64,000 bases of DNA from Burkholderiales bacterium (GCA_024235755.1 JACKLV010000007.1:1-64000); one strand, 5' to 3'; shown: positions 1 to 9,731, counted from the stretch's first letter. A program made the numbers and translations. Notes: a model not told the origin generated them from the sequence alone.

Positions 1-2
1 CA

Positions 3-158
3 ACAGCGCGGAACAGCGATCATAAACTGACATCGGCCGATGTCCTGCACGAACTCGAACGTACACGCCCCTTGTCCGTGGTAATGGCAGAACGGATCGG
101 CAAGCTGCGTGCTTGGGCACATGACAGAGCGGTATTGGCGGACGATCTGCATGATTAA
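3..158 (+). CDS. 3' end of an unidentified gene (partial)
   Basis: An open frame enters from the left edge and stops with TAA at 156-158, giving 51 residues. It ends with a charged, helical-looking tail (LRAWAHDRAVLADDLHD). I do not recognise the family; size and composition of the visible tail would fit a small antitoxin or DNA-binding protein, but that is a guess. It abuts insertion-sequence debris that begins about 20 bp downstream, so the gene may itself be truncated. Confidence 0.4.
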   Translation, partial: TARNSDHKLTSADVLHELERTRPLSVVMAERIGKLRAWAHDRAVLADDLHD

Positions 159-173
159 GTGGCAGCGTTGATG

Positions 174-925
174 TGGTTCAATAGACCTGGACACTTGAAA
201 CAAATATTAAAGGAGGCAGCGGTCTTCTTTGCAAAAGAAACGAAGTAAGGTATTTGTTTATTGCCCAAAAAAAGAAGACCTATTCGGTTGGTTGCTGGAA
301 AACGCGAAGCTTGATGCGGGAAGCCGGAATACGAGCGAGATACCGGAAGAAGCACAAAGTGACAACGAATAGTAACCACAAGTAATCGGTATTTGAGAAC
401 AGGCTGAATCGGCAATTTGATGTTGCAAGGCCGAATTAGGCCTATATCAGCGACATTACGTACATCTGGACGTTGGAAGGCTGGTTGTATCTGGCGGTTG
501 TCATTGATTTGTTTTCCAGAAAGGTAGTTGGCTGGAGCATGAGCACAAGAATGAAAGCGAGACTGGTTTGTGATGCATGAAGATGGTCATCTGGCAGCGC
601 CGGCCACAAGCTGGTTTGATTGTCCATTCGGATCGCGGTTCACAGTATGCCAGTAAGGCATACCGGAGATTATTGAAATCTCATGGCTTTATCGGCAGTA
701 TGAGCCGCCTGGGCAATTGTTGGGATAACGCCGTTGCTGAAAGTTTTTTTGGCAGTCTTAAACAGGAACGCTGCCAGTGGATGTATTCCAGATATGAATG
801 TAGCCTGCAGCTGTTATAAAACACAGCGATATAGTGCAAGATATCCTGCTGAGCCGCGTAGCGGATTTGATAGACAGAAACCCTAATCAATTTGAGGCAA
901 GAAGTGGAAAACAATAAAAGTCGCT
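174..925 (+). pseudogene. Decayed IS3-family transposase (orfA tail + orfB)
   Basis: Plus-strand fragments line up with an IS3-type transposase: an orfA-like tail (LKEAAVFFAKETK, ~205-245), an orfB stretch (MREAGIRARYRKKHKVTTNS) near 315-375, then DITYIWTLEGWLYLAVVIDL at ~450-520 and HSDRGSQYASKAY plus NCWDNAVAESFFGSLKQER between 627 and 770. These contain the DDE signature positions of the IS3 integrase core (D in DITY, D in HSDRGS, E in AVAESFF). Several stop codons and frame changes lie between them, and the first part of orfB is missing, so no functional transposase is made. A C-terminal tail (NQFEARSGK) reappears on the plus strand at ~885-920, followed by a plausible element end. The segment just before that tail is inverted (separate entry). 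Confidence 0.8.
775..885 (-). other. Small inversion inside the IS3 orfB 3' end
   Basis: On the minus strand this interval reads RYAAQQDILHYIAVFYNSCR then LHSYLEY, which is the usual C-terminal part of IS3 OrfB (the FYN...R.HS.L.Y block). The preceding part of OrfB (ending GSLKQER, ~770) and the following part (NQFEARSGK, from ~888) are on the plus strand in the expected order. The simplest reading is an in-place inversion of about 100 bp. Breakpoints are approximate because the ends are short and partly repetitive. Confidence 0.7.
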
Positions 926-945
926 TAACTGGTGTGTCCGGTTTT

Positions 946-1535
946 ACTTGGTCAGGTGGGATTTGGCGCAAAGATCAGCGTCAATCTAACCGGCGACAAG
1001 CTGGCGCATATCGACAAATTGCACTGGAACGCATGTCATGAAGGTCATGATCTTCAGTGGCAGGTAAAAGCCTACAAAAATCGTACGGTTATTACCCTGA
1101 GATCGTTATCGCTGATAGACTCTATGGTTCGCGCGACAATCGCAGCTATCTGGAGAGTCACAATATCCGCTTCACAGGCAAACCCCATTAGGACGCCCAC
1201 CAAAGCTACCACTGAAAACCAGAATGAGCTGGAGCGACTCAAAACACTGCGCCGGCAGGAATATCGGGAAAGAATTCCGATTGAAGGCAAGTTTGGACAA
1301 GGCAAATATGGCTATCGTCTCAACAATATCCGGGCCACACGTGCCGATACATCGATTGCCTGGATAAATGCCATCTTTCTAGTCATGAACCTACTGGTAC
1401 TGATGCAGGTTTCTTCGATTTATGAAACTTACCCTTAAAATGATGCTCCAGGTAATAATTTCTTCATGCTCAAAAAAATTGGGCATGCATGCGGTTGTCT
1501 ATTCATCTCAAGACGAAATTATTGCTTGCTAGGTT
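946..1535 (+). pseudogene. 3' fragment of IS5/IS1182-like transposase
   Basis: The translation (GAKISVNLTGDKLAHIDKLH, later RIPIEGKFGQGKYGYRLNNI and INAIFLVMNLLVLMQ) is nearly identical to the C-terminal third of the intact transposase at 47190-48767. It begins abruptly inside the gene, directly after the IS3 debris, so the 5' two thirds are lost. Relative to the intact copy there is a one-base deletion near 1083 (cgtacgg versus cgctacgg) and a compensating insertion near 1188, so the open frame in this stretch is partly out of register. The right terminal repeat seen in the intact copy is not recognisable here. Confidence 0.85.
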
Positions 1536-1624
1536 AAATGGTTTGATGAGAGCCCTATTTAGTAAATGGAAATCTCGGAGAAAGCGCAGAATACTTTGCG
1601 ATCGATAAACTTCGCTTTACAAAT

Positions 1625-4600
1625 TCAGTTGCTTTCATGGGGTTTTGGGCTAGTGGAGTCAGCCGTCGCGCTTGTTTGATCTTCCAGTGTTGCCGAGATA
1701 TGATTTTCCTGACCATTGCTCTGTGATTCATCGTTCTCGCTGCTGGGTTTGACGTCAAACCAGCGATACAGCGTTGGTAAAACAACCAGCGTGAGTAATG
1801 TCGATGTAATCAAACCGCCTATCACAACTATGGCGAGCGGACGCTGTACTTCGGAGCCAGGGCCGGTTGCAAATAAGAAGGGAACCAGTCCCAGCATGGC
1901 GACAGTTGCAGTCATCAAAACCGGACGGAAACGCTGCTCGCAGCCACGGACTACTGAGACAGGTATGCTGGCGCCTTGTTCTCGTTGTTCACGGATAAAC
2001 GAGATTAATACAACGCCATTTAATACGGCAATTCCCCATAATGCGATAAAACCGACGGATGCGGGCACTGATAAATATTCTCCGGAAATGAACAGACCTG
2101 TGATTCCGCCGATTGAAGCGAAGGGAAGCACCAGTATAATCAGCGAAGCCAATTTGACCGAGTTAAACAGCATAAATAATAAAAAGAAAATGGCTGCGAT
2201 AGTTAAAGGCACGATAACGGAGAGCGTCGCCATTGCACGCTCCATATTTTCAAACTGGCCACCCCATTCAAAGTAATAACCTTCCGGCAGTTTCATCTCT
2301 TCCGCAACACGCTGTTGTATTTCTTCTACAAAACCACCCATGTCCCGTTCATGGACATTGGCGCCGACAACAACTCGGCGTTTGGAAAATTCGCGATTTA
2401 TTTGTGCCGGACCGTCAACGACTTGGATATTGGCAACGGATTCCAGGGGAATCAACGCGCCGCCGGGAACCATGCCGCCATTTGACCCAGGAAGTTTCTC
2501 CGGTGTGCGCAGCAACAAGTCTTTAATCGCATCGACATTGTCACGGAATTCTAGTGGTAGACGCATAACCAGTTCAAATCGCCGCTCGTTCTCGAAAACA
2601 GTCGAAACTACTTTGCCACCAACGGTCCGGATCAAATCATTGACATCTTCAACATTGATACCATATCTCGCAATGGCGTCTCGGTTAATATCAATCACTA
2701 AAGTTTGCTGTCCCGATAACGGTTGTACCCGAATATCCCTGGCACCTCTGACTGTTCTCATGATCCGCGCCAGTTGCTCCGACAGCAAGCGCAGTTGTTC
2801 CAGATCGTCGCCGAAAATTTTAACAGCGACCTGTGAACGCTCTCCTGTAATCATTTCGTCAACACGTTGCGCAATCGGCTGAGAAATGGCGATACTGACA
2901 CCGGGTAATGTTGACAACACTTTGCGGATGTCTGCATCCACTTCATCCTGACTGCGTCCAGAGTCCGGATCCAGGGTGATAATAGGGTCTGATTCATGCG
3001 GTCCGGCCGGATCGGATGGCTCTTTGCCGCGCCCTAATCTGGATACTGCGCTTTCGACTCCCGGTACGGTAGCAATTCGCTTCATCGCTTCAAATTCTAT
3101 TTTTATCGAATTTTCCAAAGAGATTGACGGTGCTCGGATAATGACCGGCGTCAGTGCACCTTCTTTTAAAATTGGAATGAATGAAGTTCCCAAAAACGGA
3201 AACAGCATAAATGAAGAAATCAATAAGCCGAGTGCGACCATAATCGTCGTTTTTTCGTGCGTTAGTGCTCTATTCAATAAATTCTGGTAGCGTTTTTTGA
3301 GATATGCGATAACTGGTGTGTCGTGATCAGCGCCGCCCTTGAGACCATAAGCGCAGAGTACCGGGGATAGCGTGAGCGAAACGATTAATGAAACTGCTAG
3401 AGCGATGGCGATGGTATATGCCAGTGGACTGAATGTTTTACCTTCCATGCCTTCCAGCGTCATCAATGGCAGGAATACCAGTATGATAATACAGATACCA
3501 AAAATCAAAGGTACGCCAATTTCAACTACAGCGTCACGTATGATTTGCAGTCTTTCTTTTAAGGAACTACCGGCATTTCCTAGCCGGTGATAGACGTTTT
3601 CAACCACGACTACGGTTGTATCGACAATGAGGCCGATAGCGATTGCCAACCCTCCCAGTGACATCAGATTGGCCGAGATTCCCTGATGATTCATGACTAT
3701 AAAGGTAATGAGAGGCGCAATAATCAATGTCGCCACGACAATCAGGCTGGAGCGCACATCGCCCAGAAAAATGAACAAAACGATAATGACCAGAATAATA
3801 CCTTCGATCAGTACCTGGGTTACAGTCCAGAGCGCGGCGTCAACCAAATCGGAACGATCATAAAAAGGAACAACTTGCAGCCCCCCCGGTAGCAGGTTGC
3901 GTTCGTTAATTTCGGTGACTTTTTCCTGAACTCGCGCCACGATTTCCTTGGCATTACCGCCCATTAGCATCATGACAATTCCGCCTGCAGATTCTGTGTA
4001 ACCGCCTTTGATCAATGCACCTTGACGTACTGGTCCGCCAAATTCCACTTCAGCAACATCGCGGACAAATACCGGGATACCATCGATTTCTTTGAGTACA
4101 ATGTTTCTGATGTCATTGAGGGTCGAGATCAATCCGTTCGTTCGGATCAAGTATTGCTCGGCATGCAACTCCAAAATATTTCCACTGGCATTGGCATTAT
4201 TGTGAGCCAGAGCACTGTCAACATCCGACAAGGTCAGATCGTAATAACGCAACCTCTCCGGATCGACTAATACTTGATACTGCTTTTCGTATCCGCCGAG
4301 TGAATTTATTCCGGCAACCCCTTGAATTGAGCGCAACATGGGTCGTACCACCCAATCCTGAATCGTACGGCGTTCCATTAACTCTTCCACGGATAGCTCA
4401 CGTGTGCCGTCACTGGGGTGATCCAACGTATATTGGTATATTTCACCCAGTCCTGTGGTTACCGGGCCCAATTCAGTGACTACGCCTTCGGGCAGTTGAT
4501 CCACAACAGCTATGTAGCGTTCCATGACTAACTGTCGTGCAAAATAGACGTCTGTATCATCGGTAAAAACGAGGGTAATGATAGTTAACCCGCTTTTATT

Positions 4601-4855
4601 CAGAGAACGCATTTCTACCAGTCCGGGTAAGCCTGTCATGGCAATTTCCACCGGGATTGTTATCAGACGCTCGATTTCTTCCGCGCTGCGGCCTTCAACG
4701 CGTGCAGCAACGATTACCTGAATATTGGTGACATCTGGAAAAGCATCGACTGAAAGTTTTGTGGCAGCACGTAAACCGAAAGCGAGCAGAATAAGTGCAA
4801 TAATAACGACTAGAAGCCGTTGCTTGAGCATGGCTTGTACAAGGGATGACAGCAT
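1625..4855 (-). CDS. Heavy-metal-type RND efflux pump, inner-membrane subunit (CusA/CzcA-like)
   Basis: A 1076-residue protein with the RND architecture: N-terminal membrane helix, two large periplasmic loops and two groups of membrane helices. It begins MLKQRLLVVIIALILLAFGL after a short leader and carries KLSVDAFPDVTNIQVIV, typical of the heavy-metal efflux (HME) subclass. In transmembrane helix 4 the motif reads IGLIVDTTVVVVEN; the middle Asp and the Glu of the CzcA D-D-E proton-relay pattern are present, but the first Asp is Ala, as in CusA-like members. It should take substrate from the periplasm and pass it to the outer-membrane channel using proton influx. It is the last gene of an operon, following the adaptor gene by 3 bp, with the ribosome site AAAGGA overlapping the adaptor stop. 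Metal specificity cannot be read from sequence alone. Confidence 0.9.
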   Translation of the reverse strand: MLSSLVQAMLKQRLLVVIIALILLAFGLRAATKLSVDAFPDVTNIQVIVAARVEGRSAEEIERLITIPVEIAMTGLPGLVEMRSLNKSGLTIITLVFTDDTDVYFARQLVMERYIAVVDQLPEGVVTELGPVTTGLGEIYQYTLDHPSDGTRELSVEELMERRTIQDWVVRPMLRSIQGVAGINSLGGYEKQYQVLVDPERLRYYDLTLSDVDSALAHNNANASGNILELHAEQYLIRTNGLISTLNDIRNIVLKEIDGIPVFVRDVAEVEFGGPVRQGALIKGGYTESAGGIVMMLMGGNAKEIVARVQEKVTEINERNLLPGGLQVVPFYDRSDLVDAALWTVTQVLIEGIILVIIVLFIFLGDVRSSLIVVATLIIAPLITFIVMNHQGISANLMSLGGLAIAIGLIVDTTVVVVENVYHRLGNAGSSLKERLQIIRDAVVEIGVPLIFGICIIILVFLPLMTLEGMEGKTFSPLAYTIAIALAVSLIVSLTLSPVLCAYGLKGGADHDTPVIAYLKKRYQNLLNRALTHEKTTIMVALGLLISSFMLFPFLGTSFIPILKEGALTPVIIRAPSISLENSIKIEFEAMKRIATVPGVESAVSRLGRGKEPSDPAGPHESDPIITLDPDSGRSQDEVDADIRKVLSTLPGVSIAISQPIAQRVDEMITGERSQVAVKIFGDDLEQLRLLSEQLARIMRTVRGARDIRVQPLSGQQTLVIDINRDAIARYGINVEDVNDLIRTVGGKVVSTVFENERRFELVMRLPLEFRDNVDAIKDLLLRTPEKLPGSNGGMVPGGALIPLESVANIQVVDGPAQINREFSKRRVVVGANVHERDMGGFVEEIQQRVAEEMKLPEGYYFEWGGQFENMERAMATLSVIVPLTIAAIFFLLFMLFNSVKLASLIILVLPFASIGGITGLFISGEYLSVPASVGFIALWGIAVLNGVVLISFIREQREQGASIPVSVVRGCEQRFRPVLMTATVAMLGLVPFLFATGPGSEVQRPLAIVVIGGLITSTLLTLVVLPTLYRWFDVKPSSENDESQSNGQENHISATLEDQTSATADSTSPKPHESN

Positions 4856-4858
4856 GAG

Positions 4859-6034
4859 TTATTCCTTTCTATCGAGCTTACGTTCGCTATCTATATGGAA
4901 AGCGCCATCGATAACAATATGTTGCCCGACTGAGAGTCCCGATATTACAGGACGCAAATTACCAATTTCAGGCCCCAGTTCAACCGGTATGCGTGAATAG
5001 GTGTGATTGCCTTTGTTTAAGTACACATAATCCCTATTCAGTTCGCGCACAATTGCTGATTCAGGTATCACAAGCTGTTCTTGCGGGGTTTCTATGATAC
5101 GCATGGATGCCAACATGCCGGGTTTCAGTTTGCGATCCTGATTTTCTACGACAGTTCGCACCATAACTGTTCTGGTTTGTGGATTGACCGTATCAGAGAC
5201 ATAAATTATCAGAGCGTCTAAGATAATATTGCCAAGTGCGGGTACCTGAATCTCAACATTCTGACCAGCCGTTACATTACCGGCAATATGCTCCGGTACG
5301 TCACCAACTGCCCAGACAGTCGATAAATCAGCGACTTTAAAGAGCTGATCGGATGGCTGCACTACTTGACCAGCGACAACGTTACGTTCAATGATTGTAC
5401 CGCTTTTGGGAGATGAGATACCAACAGAGGGAAGTATCTGTCCGCGCTTGACCAAATCATTGACTGCATTCTTATATACACCCAGTAAGCGTAATTGGTC
5501 TTTTGCTGCACTAAGTTCTGCGCGTGATACTTGTAGTTCAGCTTCTCTACGTTGAAGTTCTGCCGCGCCAATCACATCAGCATCGAGCAGCAGTTTGGCG
5601 CGCTTTGCCGCACGCTCATTTAAAACTGTCATGGAGTGTGCACGAAGATAGGCCAATTGGGCGGTGGTTAACTCAGGGCTGGAAATCCTGGCGAGGGTCA
5701 TACCGGCATCAACGCTGTCGCCCAGTTCAACATTAACTTCAACTATGCGTCCTGTAACATTCGCTCCGACACGTATCAGTTGCTGTTCATTGACTTTGAT
5801 ATGGCTTGGTACCTGTATTTTATCGGCCAGACCGGTCAGTTTAAGTGTTTCAGTTTTAATCCCTTCCGCCATTGCTTCGCTCAGGGTAATGATGTTTGGA
5901 TTCTCCTCCTCCGCTGCATCAGATAGTTCGGTTTGTTTGTCGTTTTTGTTGCCGGTGCTTTCGCCGTTACTGCAAGCAACAGTCAGAAAAAGAATAAATA
6001 GGAGACAGATTGTTAAGCGGGTTGAGAATTTCAT
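4859..6034 (-). CDS. RND efflux membrane-fusion (adaptor) lipoprotein
   Basis: This 391-residue periplasmic adaptor should bridge the RND pump and the outer-membrane channel. The N terminus is a lipoprotein signal with the lipobox LTVAC (Cys21), followed by a Ser/Gly/Asn/Asp-rich linker. Next come a first barrel-sandwich half (IKVNEQQLIRVGANVTGRI), a coiled hairpin rich in Ala, Glu and Leu (about residues 125-190), the second half (GISSPKSGTIIERNVVAGQV) and a beta-barrel domain. Its ATG overlaps the stop of the upstream outer-membrane gene (ATGA), indicating translational coupling. It resembles CzcB/CusB adaptors. No separate metal-binding N-terminal domain is visible. Confidence 0.88.
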   Translation of the reverse strand: MKFSTRLTICLLFILFLTVACSNGESTGNKNDKQTELSDAAEEENPNIITLSEAMAEGIKTETLKLTGLADKIQVPSHIKVNEQQLIRVGANVTGRIVEVNVELGDSVDAGMTLARISSPELTTAQLAYLRAHSMTVLNERAAKRAKLLLDADVIGAAELQRREAELQVSRAELSAAKDQLRLLGVYKNAVNDLVKRGQILPSVGISSPKSGTIIERNVVAGQVVQPSDQLFKVADLSTVWAVGDVPEHIAGNVTAGQNVEIQVPALGNIILDALIIYVSDTVNPQTRTVMVRTVVENQDRKLKPGMLASMRIIETPQEQLVIPESAIVRELNRDYVYLNKGNHTYSRIPVELGPEIGNLRPVISGLSVGQHIVIDGAFHIDSERKLDRKE

Positions 6035-7308
6035 TCGATGATGTGCTCCTTGGGGTAATGGGCGCGTAGTCGATCTATTTCTGCTGCGGCAGACTGTAAT
6101 TCAAAGCGTGCTTGTAACAAGTCACCGAGCACGCCACGCAATACACGCTGGGTATCCAGTACCTCGATAAAGCCGCGTTCGCCAAGACGATAGGCCGTTT
6201 GGGCAATATTTAACGCCAGTTGCGCTTCTGTAACAATACCGCCTTCAAACATTTCAACCCTGCGACGGGCGATTTCTTTGGCTTGCCAGGCAGATTCAAG
6301 TTGCTGACCAATTTCAAAACGACGATATAAAAGGGTGTCACGGAGACGGGCTGAGTCATAAATGGCGCTGTCAATTTCACCGCGGCGTCTATAAAACAAA
6401 GGAATCTCTAGATTTACACCTGCCACGTTTGTGGAAAACTGAGCGTCTTGATAATTTTCGTACAAAATATTTACGCGCGGCAAAACAGATGCTTTTTCTC
6501 GGTCAATACGTAAACTGGCGCTTTCTTGTTCTGCTTCTAAGCGCCGTATATCGGGATTCGACTGCACAACTTCCTGACGCAATTCTTCCAGGGTCGGAAA
6601 ATTGACAGGATCATTAAGCGATGCACTGATTTCGAAACCGCTTTGCAATGCACCTGCTGCGAGCTGTATCAGCGCTACGCGGGCGCGTTCTGCATTCAGC
6701 ATTGCAGCTTCCATACGGTTTTCTGCACTGAGCACTTCGGTTTCGGCTCTGATTAGTTCAAAACGGGCAGTTTCCCCTACATCGACACTGACTTTGATGC
6801 GGCGGTAAATTTCTTTCATCAAATCATAAATACCTGTTTCCATCCGCGCTTCTTCCTGGCGTAACAACAACTCATAAGCGCGAACGCGCAATTGGGCGGC
6901 TAGGTCGGCACGTACCTGATCTAGACTGGCCTGCCTTGCTTCAACAAGCGCTTCAGATGAACCGATGCGGGCGGAACGTAAAAATGGATTTTCAATGGCT
7001 TGGCTTACATTCACCTCACGATAGTTGTTAGATGGACCAGTTATTGATGAAGGTAGACGTTTGCTTTGAGGTCCAACCTTGATCGAAACGTTTGGATTGG
7101 GAAAGGCTTCGGCCGCTACAACATCCGCCTTCGCCATATCAACCTGCGAGCGCGCAGCCTGAACCAGACCATTCGCCTGTAAGCCTAGTTTTTGCAGATC
7201 GACTATGCTCAGACTGGTAAATTCCTGGGCTGATAAAGGTGTCGCAAGGGAAAACAGAATAAGACTGATGAAAGAGTGCCGCAATAAAAAGGTCTGCATG
7301 GTCTGCAT
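6031..7308 (-). CDS. TolC-like outer-membrane efflux protein (CzcC/CusC type)
   Basis: The protein has two OEP repeats with long amphipathic helices (for example KADVVAAEAFPNPNVSIKVG and later RINIL-type strand segments), as expected of the trimeric outer-membrane channel of an RND efflux system. I place the start at the ATG at 7308 because AAAGG lies just upstream and a clean signal peptide follows (LLRHSFISLILFSLATPLSA, cleavage before QEF). An upstream in-frame ATG at 7362 would add a leader without signal character. It is the first gene of the three-gene operon and overlaps the adaptor by 4 bp. Confidence 0.87.
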   Translation of the reverse strand: MQTMQTFLLRHSFISLILFSLATPLSAQEFTSLSIVDLQKLGLQANGLVQAARSQVDMAKADVVAAEAFPNPNVSIKVGPQSKRLPSSITGPSNNYREVNVSQAIENPFLRSARIGSSEALVEARQASLDQVRADLAAQLRVRAYELLLRQEEARMETGIYDLMKEIYRRIKVSVDVGETARFELIRAETEVLSAENRMEAAMLNAERARVALIQLAAGALQSGFEISASLNDPVNFPTLEELRQEVVQSNPDIRRLEAEQESASLRIDREKASVLPRVNILYENYQDAQFSTNVAGVNLEIPLFYRRRGEIDSAIYDSARLRDTLLYRRFEIGQQLESAWQAKEIARRRVEMFEGGIVTEAQLALNIAQTAYRLGERGFIEVLDTQRVLRGVLGDLLQARFELQSAAAEIDRLRAHYPKEHIIE

Positions 7309-7815
7309 TAGGCCTTTGAGATAAATAAAATATTTTGTTGAGAATAATTGGAATGCTTGCAAAACGGTTTCGCGATTCTAAAACTCCACTATTTTAATGG
7401 TCTGAGGAGTGTTTGTTATTGTTAAATACATGTTATCGCAAAATCAGAATTCATCAATGTGCAATTAGCGTCACCTTTTCTTTTTAGTTTCAAAAATCGC
7501 ATGTTGCTGTCTGCAAGTGTTCAGATAAAGGTTTCGCCGTTGATGTTATTTGAAAAAACCTGAATAGTACCTGAACGGCGTGCGTATGCAAATTGAAAGC
7601 GAAAAAATCTAATTGTGTTTGCACTTCACAATTTTCTGAATATGATTTTAGGGTATTTCTAAAAAATATCAATCATATGCGTGTTTACATTTTTTGCTCG
7701 CGTTTCGTTTTGTTTGAAGCTTTGGATTTCTAGAGGCACGCTTTAAAGTGAATTGCTGCTGTATGCAAGTAAATAATGCAATGATGTGATAAAGCCATCA
7801 ATATAAAGCCATCAA
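7309..7815. other. Intergenic region upstream of the RND operon
   Basis: About 500 bp, AT-rich, without a convincing gene. It should contain the promoter of the efflux operon (reading left) and the 3' end of the hydrolase gene on its right. I could not assign -35/-10 boxes or a metal-responsive operator with confidence. A 13-bp sequence is tandemly repeated at its right end. Confidence 0.5.
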
Positions 7816-7816
7816 T
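7790..7816. repeat. Tandem 13-bp direct repeat
   Basis: TAAAGCCATCAAT occurs twice, at 7790-7802 and 7804-7816, separated by one base. It runs into the stop codon of the minus-strand hydrolase gene. It looks like a local duplication; no function is evident. Confidence 0.8.
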
Positions 7817-8388
7817 TAGTGCTGGTCAAGTAAGCAGTGCTGCAATAGCAGCGGGAATATCGGGTAAGGTTGTTTCATGGCCTCTGAGCCGAAATGCCCT
7901 TCACCGGTTATCACGACCAGAGTGCCTTCCAAAGTTTGTTGCATGAAACCACCTTGCTCAAGGCCACAGTCCCAAGGGTCATTATCGGAATGAAAAAAGG
8001 TCAACATGGGGCAATTCGCTTTAATCATGTCTACGCAGAATTCCGCCGGATAAGTTAAATCATAAGGCTGTCCGCCAGACAACGGCTTAATAAATCCGGC
8101 AACAGAAATGGCATGCGTCGCAGTAAATTCTTTTCGGGACAGCAGTCTTAAAATTAGCGATCCGCCTGCGGAATGCCCGACCATCAAATCGAAATGACGG
8201 AAAGGTGAATGCAAAGTAACTTCGTTAACCCATTTGTCCAGATCATCGAAACTTGCGCATTCGGATAATGAGGGTGTCCATACGTCAAACATGCGCTTTT
8301 CCAACTCTGTTTTCAACCATGGTATCCAGTAACTGTTTGCAGAGCCGCCAAGTCCGTGAAAAATTGCAGCCGTTTTTTTCATACTCAT
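7816..8388 (-). CDS. RBBP9/YdeN-family serine hydrolase
   Basis: A small alpha/beta hydrolase of about 190 residues. The nucleophile elbow is GHSAGG. The acidic residue probably lies in HSDNDPWD, and the histidine is in GEGHFG near the C terminus, which gives a complete catalytic triad. The N-terminal HGLGGSANSYWIPWL motif is characteristic of the RBBP9/YdeN group, whose bacterial substrates are mostly unknown. The longest frame begins with TTG at 8409; I prefer the ATG at 8388 (or 8382), which starts immediately before the first strand. No good ribosome site decides between them. It is a single gene, divergent from the carboxypeptidase gene on the right. Confidence 0.75.
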   Translation of the reverse strand: MSMKKTAAIFHGLGGSANSYWIPWLKTELEKRMFDVWTPSLSECASFDDLDKWVNEVTLHSPFRHFDLMVGHSAGGSLILRLLSRKEFTATHAISVAGFIKPLSGGQPYDLTYPAEFCVDMIKANCPMLTFFHSDNDPWDCGLEQGGFMQQTLEGTLVVITGEGHFGSEAMKQPYPIFPLLLQHCLLDQH

Positions 8389-8591
8389 TTTTGATATTTT
8401 GATAGACAATCAGAAGACAGAGAAAACAGGTAACTGACACTATTATAGTGTAACAACCTCATTCTATTTTGGTATTGAAATATTCATTGAGATGTCAAAT
8501 GTGACTTGTCTGAAATTTTGTTATATTTTATCGTTGGTCAGTTTATGAAATATCAAGAGCAAGCTATAATAAAAATTTTCCGAATAAATTC

Positions 8592-9731
8592 ATGAGACGC
8601 CTTTTATTCCCACTGCTTTTTCTGACTGCGTTCCCGTTGCCGTTATTTTCTGCCGCGGTATCCGCTCAGCAGCCCGAGATATCGATTGCAGCTAAAGCCT
8701 ATATGCTGACGGATTATCAATCCGGTCAGGTACTGGCCAGCCAGAATCCGCATGAACGTGTTGAACCGGCATCGTTAACCAAACTAATGACGGCTTATAT
8801 TGTTTTTACGGGGCTTAAGCAGAATCGCATACAGCTCGACCAGGTGGTGCCTGTTTCAGACAAAGCTTGGCGTATGATCGGATCGCGTATGTTTATCGAA
8901 CCGAATAAGGCGGTGACGGTTAATGAACTGATTCACGGTATGATTGTTCAGTCCGGGAATGATGCTTGTATCGCATTGGCTGAGGTAGTCGCGGGATCTG
9001 AGGAAATATTTGTGCAAATGATGAATCAGGAAGCACAGCGTCTCGGTATGAAAAATACGCATTTTATGAATACCACAGGCTTGCCTCATCCTGATCATTA
9101 TACGTCTGTACATGACCTGACCTTGCTGGCGGCAGCTATCATCCGCGATTTTCCCAACTTTTATCCATTCTATTCACTTAAAGAGTACACCTACAATAAT
9201 ATTACGCAGCCAAACCGTAACCGTTTGCTATGGTTGGATCCGCATGTGGACGGTATGAAAACTGGTTGGACGAAATCCGCCGGTTATTGCCTAATAACTT
9301 CGGCCAAGCGCGACAAGAGACGTCTGATTTCTGTTGTGATGGGAGCGGCGTCCGCGAATGCGCGCAGTATGGAGAGTCAGCGGTTGTTGAATTACGGCTT
9401 TCAGTTTTATGACACTGTGCATTTATATAAAACAGGTGAGGTATTGACTTCAATTGAGTTGTGGAAAGGTTCTCAAGATGTGCTAAAGGCCGGATTCAGC
9501 AGCGACGTTTATTTTTCAATACCTAAAGGGCAGGCGGATAATCTCAAAGCCACAATGGAATACAAACAGCCGTTGATTGCACCGGTAAGTGCAGGGCAGG
9601 TGGTGGGTACTGTAAAATTCACTTTGAATGGCGAGTTGGTGGAGAGTTATCCACTGGTTGCGCTGGAAGACGTGGAATTAGGAAATTTTATCGGCCGCGC
9701 CTGGGACAGCTTTATGCTGCTGTTTAATTAA
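8592..9731 (+). CDS. dacC: D-alanyl-D-alanine carboxypeptidase (PBP5/6 family)
   Basis: A 379-residue penicillin-binding protein that trims the terminal D-Ala from peptidoglycan pentapeptides in the periplasm. It has a signal peptide (RLLFPLLFLTAFPLPLFSAA), the active-site SxxK at S61-K64 (SLTK), SGN at 121-123 and KTG at 223-225. A C-terminal beta domain follows, ending in an amphipathic helix (FIGRAWDSFMLLFN) that would anchor the enzyme to the inner membrane. It heads a same-strand cluster (dacC, dat, ybeD, lipB, lipA) common in betaproteobacteria. Naming as dacC rather than dacA is by synteny. Confidence 0.92.
   Translation: MRRLLFPLLFLTAFPLPLFSAAVSAQQPEISIAAKAYMLTDYQSGQVLASQNPHERVEPASLTKLMTAYIVFTGLKQNRIQLDQVVPVSDKAWRMIGSRMFIEPNKAVTVNELIHGMIVQSGNDACIALAEVVAGSEEIFVQMMNQEAQRLGMKNTHFMNTTGLPHPDHYTSVHDLTLLAAAIIRDFPNFYPFYSLKEYTYNNITQPNRNRLLWLDPHVDGMKTGWTKSAGYCLITSAKRDKRRLISVVMGAASANARSMESQRLLNYGFQFYDTVHLYKTGEVLTSIELWKGSQDVLKAGFSSDVYFSIPKGQADNLKATMEYKQPLIAPVSAGQVVGTVKFTLNGELVESYPLVALEDVELGNFIGRAWDSFMLLFN

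Noticed and set aside
932..1438. A 168-residue open frame read as a separate protein
   Set aside because: It is the frameshifted 3' part of the IS5/IS1182-like transposase; the first residues come from unrelated flanking DNA.
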